From contig CP019454.1 in the NCBI GenBank assembly GCA_002951815.1, forward strand, positions 806,001 to 870,000: 64,000 nucleotides of DNA, in the 5' to 3' direction. Position numbers and translations under genes: made by a program. The number at the start of each line of letters is the position of its first letter. The first letter of the stretch is position 1. Below, piece by piece: positions 58,213-64,000 of this stretch. The notes beneath the pieces were generated by a model. That model did no database searches, was not told where the DNA came from, and saw only the letters and a program-made list of their open reading frames with translations. This DNA is from Sulfobacillus thermotolerans (GTDB lineage Bacteria; Bacillota; Sulfobacillia; Sulfobacillales; Sulfobacillaceae).

Positions 58213-59082
58213 ATGTTGCGTTTTTGGCTATTGGCGGCTTGGCTAGGGCTTTTTCCGGGGGTTTCGGCACCTGCGGTCATTGCTCCGCATGGTGGGGCGC
58301 TGTGGGCACGGTTGGAATATCACGCACAGGCTCCCTTGGTCACAGAGCAAGAACCTGGGGGAGATAAGGTGATTCCCTTGCATTATTTGCTTGGGCAACA
58401 GACGACCAATTATTTTCATGCGACACCGAGTCAAGCTAAAAATATTGAGCTCGCGGCAAGCCGGATTAACGGTACGGTCATTCAGCCTGGTCACATCTTT
58501 TCATATTATAAGGTGGTGGGACCTTACACCGCGGAGAATGGGTATGGGTGGGGGCGTGCTTTTGTGGGAGACCGTATCGTGCCTTCGGTGGGTGGCGGCG
58601 TGTGCCAAGGCTCATCAACCTTGTATTCGGCTTTGTTACGGACAGGATTGCCCATTATTGAGCGCCATAACCACGGGTTAACGGTCCCGTATTTGCCACC
58701 GGGAGAGGATGCCACAGTTGCGAGTGATTACCTCAATTTTCAATTTCGAAACAATCGCTCGACACCTATTCTTCTCAGTGCACAAGCTGGGCAGCGCCAT
58801 TTGACGGTAAAAATTTGGGGTGCCTCGGCTGGACCCGAAATTATTGTGCACCATAAAACGTTGCAAACGTATCCCTACCGGACGATAGTCCGCCACAATT
58901 CAAAGCTCAAGCCCGGTGAAGAAAAAATATTAGCGCCGGGGCAGCCTGGTGTTCGGGTTGAGACCTGGCTAGAAATTAAAGAGCCTCAAGGAACTCGCAC
59001 AAAAGTGATAGGGATTGACCATTATCGCCCGAGTCCTCGCATTATTGAAAAAGGGCCAGCCGTGAGCTCCCCCACGCCTTAA
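58213..59082 (+). CDS. VanW-family secreted protein
   Basis: 289 residues from ATG 58213 (GGGAGGGA nine bases upstream); this start exposes a signal peptide LRFWLLAAWLGLFPGVSAPA, whereas the earlier GTG at 58138 would bury it. The VanW core is clear: SRINGTVIQPGHIFSYYKVV, GWGRAFVGDRIVPSVGGGVC followed by QGSSTLYSALLRTGL, and ERHNHGLTVPYLPPGEDATV. The C-terminal part resembles the G5-like stalk. VanW proteins are exported, linked to cell-wall or spore processes; exact activity is unknown. Confidence 0.88.
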   Translation: MLRFWLLAAWLGLFPGVSAPAVIAPHGGALWARLEYHAQAPLVTEQEPGGDKVIPLHYLLGQQTTNYFHATPSQAKNIELAASRINGTVIQPGHIFSYYKVVGPYTAENGYGWGRAFVGDRIVPSVGGGVCQGSSTLYSALLRTGLPIIERHNHGLTVPYLPPGEDATVASDYLNFQFRNNRSTPILLSAQAGQRHLTVKIWGASAGPEIIVHHKTLQTYPYRTIVRHNSKLKPGEEKILAPGQPGVRVETWLEIKEPQGTRTKVIGIDHYRPSPRIIEKGPAVSSPTP

Positions 59083-59092
59083 GACTAGTTCA

Positions 59093-59122
59093 CCCCCTCG
59101 TCCCATAGAATGGGACAGGGGG
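59093..59122 (+). promoter_or_regulatory. Hairpin overlapping the ribosome site of the next gene
   Basis: Stem CCCCC + GTCCCAT pairing with ATGGGAC + GGGGG (loop AGA, small internal bulge). The GGGGG arm is the Shine-Dalgarno sequence for the ATG at 59129, so the structure would sequester it. It may equally be the terminator of the VanW gene (11 bases upstream). Confidence 0.5.
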
Positions 59123-59128
59123 ACGGCT

Positions 59129-59971
59129 ATGGACCTGTGGATTGTACTTCGCATTGTTAGCTTAACAGGAGAACGGCTGGCTTACCGCGTGTTTGGACGC
59201 GACCGAGCCAGCCCTTGGGCCGTTATGGGGCTTTCCTACGTGGGTGCCGCAGTCTGGCTGTGGGCGATTGCTGCATGGAAGGGCACGAGTGGGTTCGATT
59301 GGCAGGCCTTAGGCCCTGGCACGCTTTATGCTGGAGCATTTGCCTTATCTACGATGTCTTTGGTGATTGGGGAAGCGAGTCAGGTGAGCCCGTGGTCCAA
59401 TGCCACAACACTCTTATTGTTTTTGATTCATCCAGCCCATTTACCCCCCACGTCATGGCTCCTCATTGGATTGTTTGCCGTCGGAGCGTGGTGGCAGGTT
59501 CAAGGCCATTTATCAAAACCCGTGTGGATGATGTTAGCCAGTGACGGCCTCCTCGCTATGGGCCGTTTGGCAGATGTCCACGTGCAGTCCCCTGATCCGT
59601 GGACATATGGTGCCAGTCTTATGACCTGTGTTGCATCATGGATGATTGCTGCTGTATTTTGGCACCAAGAAGGCAAAGCTGTTTTTCGTGTCGCAAAGGC
59701 AATGCCTGTAACCACAGGCATTGTGGGCCTGTTAAACGCGATCGCGTATGTCAGTGTGGTCATTCTTTTAAAGAGATGGCCGGCGAGTCTCGTTGAGGCC
59801 TCGTCGGCGGTTGCAGCATTCTTTGCCGCGCTGATCGCCGTCTATTTGTTTCGAGAAGCGGCTAATTCTCGTAGAATAGGAGGAGCCGCTATCATGACAG
59901 TCACCGCTGTGCTGTTAATCCTTGATTATAGCCGGGTAGCAGGACATCAAGGTCTAGGAGATCCGTGGTGA
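59129..59971 (+). CDS. EamA-like membrane protein of unknown function
   Basis: 280 residues with about nine to ten hydrophobic helices, in the size class and arrangement of DMT/EamA permeases: a first repeat (about 1-120) and a second (about 130-270). The match to the family is weak in detail, and the conserved P-x-x-x-x-L-x-x-L-L-x-E ending is replaced by VAAFFAALIAVYLFREAANS. Likely a small-molecule permease. Its ribosome site is inside a hairpin. The cobalamin adenosyltransferase gene starts 32 bases downstream, so the two may share a transcript. Confidence 0.65.
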   Translation: MDLWIVLRIVSLTGERLAYRVFGRDRASPWAVMGLSYVGAAVWLWAIAAWKGTSGFDWQALGPGTLYAGAFALSTMSLVIGEASQVSPWSNATTLLLFLIHPAHLPPTSWLLIGLFAVGAWWQVQGHLSKPVWMMLASDGLLAMGRLADVHVQSPDPWTYGASLMTCVASWMIAAVFWHQEGKAVFRVAKAMPVTTGIVGLLNAIAYVSVVILLKRWPASLVEASSAVAAFFAALIAVYLFREAANSRRIGGAAIMTVTAVLLILDYSRVAGHQGLGDPW

Positions 59972-60003
59972 ATAGGGCGTAAGGCGCGCAGGAGGACTGA
60001 CGA

Positions 60004-60546
60004 ATGAAAATTTACACGAAAACAGGCGACACGGGGCTTACTAGCTTATGGGGGCACGGCGGAATGAAGCGCGTGCCAAAAGATGGAGTGCGGGTCGAAT
60101 CCTATGGAGCCGTGGACGAGGCGAATGCGGCTATTGGTGTAGCCCGTGCATACTTGGCGCCTGGACGGCTGGATAACATGCTCAGACAAATTCAGAATGA
60201 TTTGTTTGGCTTGGGGGCGGATTTGTCTAATATCAGCCCGGACCGGACCGACCGACTCTCGGATCAGGCGGTAGAGATGCTAGAACAATGGATTGACTTG
60301 CTTGATCAGGGGTTGCCAGCACTTCGGCAATTTATCTTGCCAGGAGGAGCTCCCGCGGCGGCCTTTTTGCAGCAGGCGCGAACCATTGTGCGCCGGGCAG
60401 AACGCCGCTTAGTGGCCCTCATCCAAGAGGAACCCTCATATGCCTTGCAGTTGAAATATTTAAACCGATTATCCGATTTTTTGTTTGTTGCCGCACGGGA
60501 AGCTAACCAGGTAGCTGGTGTCTCGGACGAGCTGGCGCAATTTTAG
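60004..60546 (+). CDS. Cob(I)alamin adenosyltransferase, PduO type
   Basis: 180 residues. Transfers adenosyl from ATP to cobalamin. The N-terminal KIYTKTGDTGLTSLWGHGG is the ATP-loop signature; VESYGAVDEANAAIGVARA, ILPGGAPAAAFLQQARTIVR and NRLSDFLFVAAREAN (helical bundle motifs) complete the PduO family. ATG with GGAGGA upstream. No other cobalamin genes are in the window. Confidence 0.93.
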   Translation: MKIYTKTGDTGLTSLWGHGGMKRVPKDGVRVESYGAVDEANAAIGVARAYLAPGRLDNMLRQIQNDLFGLGADLSNISPDRTDRLSDQAVEMLEQWIDLLDQGLPALRQFILPGGAPAAAFLQQARTIVRRAERRLVALIQEEPSYALQLKYLNRLSDFLFVAAREANQVAGVSDELAQF

Positions 60547-60564
60547 TGACAGGAGGTTGGGGTA

Positions 60565-60981
60565 ATGGTAGCCAGACAATTTACGGTTGACGAGGCCAAT
60601 CAATTGCTCGAGCCTCTGCGCGAACTTCTCACAACTTTGCAGACGCTGCAGCGACAAGCTCGCTTGAAATATGAAGAAATGCGGGATATTCGAGAGGTCG
60701 GGTACCGCAAAGATGGTAACTTGATCATGCTGAGTGACTACCAATTGGCAAAACAGGAATTTGATCAAGTGGTGGCCGATGCGAATGGCGTCTTAGCGGA
60801 CATCAATCAGATGGGATGTCGGGTAACCGATGTCGAAATGGGATTGGTAGATTTTCCGAGTGAACGGGAGGGGGAGCCCATTTATCTGTGCTGGAAAATG
60901 GATGAACCGTCTGTTCTCTATTATCATGGCGTTGACGAAGGATTTTCAGGACGCAAGCGACTGGAATCCTCCTCGGATTGA
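60565..60981 (+). CDS. DUF2203 family protein
   Basis: 138 residues, helical then beta. It matches the recurring DUF2203 pattern: RQFTVDEANQLLEPLRELL, LADINQMGCRVTDVEMGLVD, DFPSEREGEPIYLCWKMDEP and YYHGVDEGFSGRKRL. Function unknown; the family occurs in many thermophiles and Firmicutes. ATG with GGAGG upstream, 18 bases after the adenosyltransferase, hence same operon. Confidence 0.88.
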   Translation: MVARQFTVDEANQLLEPLRELLTTLQTLQRQARLKYEEMRDIREVGYRKDGNLIMLSDYQLAKQEFDQVVADANGVLADINQMGCRVTDVEMGLVDFPSEREGEPIYLCWKMDEPSVLYYHGVDEGFSGRKRLESSSD

Positions 60982-61003
60982 ACCTCCGAGGAGTTTTCTT
61001 TTT
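60969..61003. terminator. Terminator between DUF2203 and the convergent HD gene
   Basis: 9-bp stem CTCCTCGGA / TCCGAGGAG with a 7-base loop followed by TTTTCTTTTT on plus. It begins within the last codons of the DUF2203 gene. Confidence 0.85.
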
Positions 61004-61577
61004 ACGGGTTCAATCCGAGTGCTTGCGCATGCAAGATCAGTGCGTCGACGATAAAAGCAATGAGCTCCTCAAGAGGAATACCTAATCCTTCGGCGCCTTG
61101 AATTACATCCGTGCGATTGACGCCTTTTGCAAAGCTTTTGTCTTTTAATTTCTTAATAACGGAACGGGGACTGACTTCACTTAAACTCTTAGTGGGGCGA
61201 ACGAGTGTGACGGCCACAACAAACCCGGTCAATTCGTCGGCGGCATAAATGGCACGTTTAAGCACTGAGTCCCGGGGAATGCCATTTTCGGTGACATGCG
61301 AAGCAATCGCTTCGATGATGGTAGGGGGGAACCCTTCCGCTTCTAAAATTTTCCCGCCTTCAATTGTATGTTGCCCAATTTCGGGATAGGCTTCGTAATC
61401 AAAATCATGCAGGAGACCCACCGTACCAAATAGGTCCGCATCTTCGCCATAACGCTCAGCCAATGCCCGCATGACGGCTTCTACCGCTAGTCCATGCTTA
61501 ATAAGCGAAGGATTTTTCGTATAGCGAGTCAGCAAGGCAAGGCTTGTCTCCCGATCGGGTAGCGACGACAGAGACAT
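61002..61577 (-). CDS. HD-domain hydrolase (HDIG type)
   Basis: 191 residues. HD metal site: NPSLIKHGLAVEAVMRALAE (first His), GLLHDFDYEAYPE (His-Asp), GQHTIEGGKIL, IEAIASHV (His) and YAADELTGFVVA (Asp). Such small HD proteins hydrolyse phosphodiesters or nucleotides in the cytoplasm; the substrate is unknown. ATG start; AGGTGG upstream. Confidence 0.85.
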   Translation of the reverse strand: MSLSSLPDRETSLALLTRYTKNPSLIKHGLAVEAVMRALAERYGEDADLFGTVGLLHDFDYEAYPEIGQHTIEGGKILEAEGFPPTIIEAIASHVTENGIPRDSVLKRAIYAADELTGFVVAVTLVRPTKSLSEVSPRSVIKKLKDKSFAKGVNRTDVIQGAEGLGIPLEELIAFIVDALILHAQALGLNP

Positions 61578-61723
61578 CAGAAAACCACCTCCATATTAAT
61601 TAGGAGTTTTCAGACGACAATAACGCGAAATAAGATTTTTGACAAGGAGAAAATCCAGTGGATACACTGATGAAGGAATTCGGAAGGATTTCCATTCGAG
61701 CATACGAACAGTGAGGGAACGCC

Positions 61724-62698
61724 ATGGCAGAGAGCTCGGCAGAAGTGCTTATCGTGGGGGGAGGACCAACAGGTCTTTATGCGCTCTATTTGACAGGGCT
61801 GCATCATCTGAACACGATTTTATTGGAACGCTTGCCTCGTCTTGGGGGCCAGTTAGACCATTTGTATCCAGACAAACCCATTTATGATGTCGGCGGATTT
61901 CCGATGATTACCGGACACAATTTGGTGGAGGCTTTGAAGCAACAAGCGTTGCAGTATCCCAGCCGCGTGTTATTGAATACGACGGCCCAATCTCTCACCG
62001 CCGAAGGCGGTCTTTGGCATATTGAGACAGACCATGGACCTGTGTCGGGCCGCACTGTTATCATTACCGCAGGCATAGGGGAATTTATTCCGAGGCGTTT
62101 TAATGTTGATGCCATCGATCGTTTTGAAGGCCACGGTTTGTATTACGTTGTCAATACGCTGGAAGATTTTCGGGGACACGATGTATTGGTCGTAGGAGGG
62201 GGGGATTCCGCGGCGGACTGGGCCATGGCGGTGGCGCAGGTGGCCCGACAAGTCTGGATGATTCATCGCCGCGATACGTTTCAGTGCCATGCGGACAGTT
62301 TAGCCAAGTTGCAAGCGCTTCCTAACGTCACTTTACTGCCGCGCCACGAATTAGTCGCCATTGAGGGAAGTTCCGGTGGCATTGACTCCGTTAGTCTGCG
62401 TGATAACCAGACACAGACTCAAGCCTCATTAGCCTTAAGTCGCGTCATCGTAGCGATAGGGCTTTTGCCGGGGACGCAAATTTTTCAGCGTTGGAACCTA
62501 CAAGGCAACGGGACAGAGATTCATGTAAATTCGGCGATGCACACGAATTTGCCGGGAGTTTTTGCTGCCGGCGACATCGTGAGTTATCCAGGCAAAGTCA
62601 AGTTGATTTCGGCTGGATTCGGTGAAGCGGCTACGGCCGTAGAGTCGGCACGCCATTATCTGCGAACCGCCTCCACGGTGGAATTAACGAATTTATAA
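61724..62698 (+). CDS. Ferredoxin/flavodoxin-NADP reductase (TrxB-like)
   Basis: 324 residues. Thioredoxin-reductase fold: FAD motif VLIVGGGPTGLYALYL, second glycine motif VLVVGGGDSAADWAMAV for NADPH, and FAAGDIVSYPGKVKLISAGF near the end. The CxxC disulfide of true thioredoxin reductase is absent, which places it in the Firmicute YumC-like ferredoxin-NADP reductase group. Supplies reduced ferredoxin or flavodoxin. ATG with GAGGGA upstream. Convergent to the M61 peptidase, only two bases apart. Confidence 0.9.
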   Translation: MAESSAEVLIVGGGPTGLYALYLTGLHHLNTILLERLPRLGGQLDHLYPDKPIYDVGGFPMITGHNLVEALKQQALQYPSRVLLNTTAQSLTAEGGLWHIETDHGPVSGRTVIITAGIGEFIPRRFNVDAIDRFEGHGLYYVVNTLEDFRGHDVLVVGGGDSAADWAMAVAQVARQVWMIHRRDTFQCHADSLAKLQALPNVTLLPRHELVAIEGSSGGIDSVSLRDNQTQTQASLALSRVIVAIGLLPGTQIFQRWNLQGNGTEIHVNSAMHTNLPGVFAAGDIVSYPGKVKLISAGFGEAATAVESARHYLRTASTVELTNL

Positions 62699-62700
62699 AA

Positions 62701-64000
62701 TCACGGCAAAGGGGCTCCCAACCAGTCGCGAAATTGTTGGCGGGCCTTTTCTGTGCTCTGAGCTTCGGGTTCAAGGGCCCACTTGTCGGGTTTTGGAGCC
62801 TCGGGGATGAGGGTGTAGCTCTGCAATCGTTGGTGACGGAATATGGTGACGGTGACTGGGTGTCCGGGGACGCAATGCGCCAAGCGTGTGTCGAGATCTT
62901 GAAAACGCAAGCGGACTTGATCCCAAGCAATCCATTCGTCGCCGGGAGCCAATCCTGCCGCCTCTCCGGGGCTTCCTTGCAGAACCGACTTAATTTTGAC
63001 ACGATCGGTTTCAGATCGTTCGACGATGAGGCCAGTAAAAGCGGGCGTCATGCGGGGATTTTTCCATTCCTTCTTTAAAGCAAGGCCAAACTCAGGCCAC
63101 AGATCGGTTTCTAAATCATCCGTACCATAGACCCACCGGCTCAGCCATGTGCGGACGATCGGGCCGCCAACCTCCTCTAGGGCGTGGTCCACGGCATTTT
63201 CAGGGTAGCCATGGTCGCCATATTGCTCCCATAATGTTTGCAGTACGGTGTCAAGGCTTCCACGGCCATTCGTGGCATGCCGCAAAGAGAGGTCCATGAA
63301 AAGCGCCACCAAAGCTCCTTTGAGGTAATAGCTGACCGTAATGTTCGGCGTATTTCCATCGGGGCGGTAAAATTTGATCCACGCATCCCATGACGCTTCT
63401 GCCACACTCTGTACCTTGTGGCCGGGAGTCATGTCCAAGATTCGAAGGGATTCGGCAAAATGTTGTAGGACAATGTCTGGGGTGACGGTGCCCGAGCGCG
63501 CTAACAATAGCCATGCGTAATAATCTGTCCAACCTTCTAGTACCCAGAGTAAATGGGTGTAGACTTCGTGTTGATAGTCAAAGGGACCTAAATTCTGTGG
63601 ACGAAGTCGTTTGACATTCCACAAATGGAAATATTCATGAGCAAACAGCGCCAAAATTTTCGGATATTGCTCCGGATTATCGAGTTGTAACGGATCGAAG
63701 ATAATACTGGCTGAGCTGCGGTGTTCGAGCCCACCACCTTGGTCTGGAACCCCCGCCACCAAAAATACGTAGCGAGTGTAGGGTAAAAGACCACCAAAGA
63801 CTGCATGAGCCGCCTCTAAAATGCGTGGGAGGTCACGCAGAAGGTTGGAAAGGTTGGTTCGGTCAAATCCCGTCAGGATGAGCTCATGGCGGACGCCATT
63901 CATTTCAAAGCTTTCTCGGCGAAATGTTCCGCATTCTACAGGACTGTCCACAAGGGTATCATAGTCAGCCGCAGTAAAAACGAAGCCTGGAGCAGCAGAG
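62701..64000 (-). CDS. M61-family peptidase with PDZ domain (5' end beyond the window)
   Basis: At least 433 residues; the frame stays open to the window edge (PGFVFTAADYDTLVDSPVEC), so the N-terminus lies outside. M61 glycyl-aminopeptidase-type: zinc site FAHEYFHLWNVKRLRP (HExxH), followed by WVLEGWTDYYAWLLL with the third ligand Glu. A C-terminal PDZ domain is at about 310-390 of the visible part (LQGSPGEAAGLAPGDEWIAW). Members are metal-dependent aminopeptidases. Export cannot be judged without the N-terminus. Confidence 0.9.
   Translation of the reverse strand, partial: SAAPGFVFTAADYDTLVDSPVECGTFRRESFEMNGVRHELILTGFDRTNLSNLLRDLPRILEAAHAVFGGLLPYTRYVFLVAGVPDQGGGLEHRSSASIIFDPLQLDNPEQYPKILALFAHEYFHLWNVKRLRPQNLGPFDYQHEVYTHLLWVLEGWTDYYAWLLLARSGTVTPDIVLQHFAESLRILDMTPGHKVQSVAEASWDAWIKFYRPDGNTPNITVSYYLKGALVALFMDLSLRHATNGRGSLDTVLQTLWEQYGDHGYPENAVDHALEEVGGPIVRTWLSRWVYGTDDLETDLWPEFGLALKKEWKNPRMTPAFTGLIVERSETDRVKIKSVLQGSPGEAAGLAPGDEWIAWDQVRLRFQDLDTRLAHCVPGHPVTVTIFRHQRLQSYTLIPEAPKPDKWALEPEAQSTEKARQQFRDWLGAPLP

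Noticed and set aside
1-64000. CRISPR array or cas locus
   Set aside because: No series of regularly spaced direct repeats was seen, and the only Cas12-like protein is the transposon TnpB.
1-64000. Prophage or integrative element
   Set aside because: No phage structural, terminase or tyrosine-integrase genes; the tRNA genes at 14385-14666 and 49352 have no repeated 3' ends marking attachment sites.

Overview
The window reads as chromosome from a spore-forming, sulfur-handling Firmicute. The best guess is a Sulfobacillus-like acidophile, but this is inferred from gene content and no taxonomic search was run. The evidence is two alpha/beta-type small acid-soluble spore proteins, two sulfide:quinone-oxidoreductase-like flavoproteins, AGGAGG-type ribosome sites with frequent GTG/TTG starts, and a PolA without proofreading residues. 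Most of the window is ordinary housekeeping sequence in short operons closed by clear hairpin terminators. No CRISPR array, prophage or plasmid origin was seen.

Layout. 0-6.5 kb: the end of a CydC-like ABC exporter, an SQR-like protein, a DMT transporter behind a possible leader peptide, a UlaG-like metallo-hydrolase and a monoacylglycerol-lipase-like hydrolase. 5.8-12.4 kb is the accessory region. An IS607-family element (serine recombinase TnpA plus an apparently intact TnpB) has split a LysR regulator gene. The divergently placed methyltransferase gene is also broken, by a frameshift and a stop codon. A MetE-like enzyme, a thioesterase and the remnant of a second TnpB-type element follow. 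12.4-20.3 kb: an MFS carrier, three tRNAs, thymidine kinase, a TrmK-like methyltransferase, RNase H, RNase P RNA, a DUF190 protein, a LysR regulator and a TDT-family carrier. 20.3-24.1 kb: an operon of M20 dipeptidase, cysE, an unknown gene and a threonine/serine dehydratase. 24.2-30 kb: thiol peroxidase, an HD hydrolase, a CsaA-like protein, and a glycosyltransferase coupled to a polysaccharide-deacetylase-like protein.

30-40 kb: a spore protein gene, an SQR-like/DUF1641 operon, an MFS carrier and a two-component system flanked by two unknown genes. 39.7-46.8 kb: a histidine operon in the order hisC-Z-G-D-B-H-A-F-IE with no recognisable histidinol-phosphatase gene. 47-50 kb: a divergent Fe/Mn superoxide dismutase, glutamine synthetase and tRNA-Leu. 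50.4-56.7 kb: polA-mutM-small ORF-solute-binding protein-coaE-lytic transglycosylase-spore protein, tightly packed. 56.7-64 kb: homoserine dehydrogenase, a VanW protein, a cobalamin adenosyltransferase, a DUF2203 protein, an HD hydrolase, a ferredoxin-NADP reductase and a partial M61 peptidase.

The most interesting locus is the IS607/TnpB insertion. Its TnpB keeps every expected catalytic residue, its right end holds structured non-coding DNA that could form a guide RNA scaffold, and the adjacent flank (the would-be guide) lies inside the disrupted LysR gene. Candidate cis-regulatory RNA structures precede the DMT transporter, a cysteine-rich mini-protein and a membrane protein at 59.1 kb. 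I found no clear multi-gene system of an entirely new kind.
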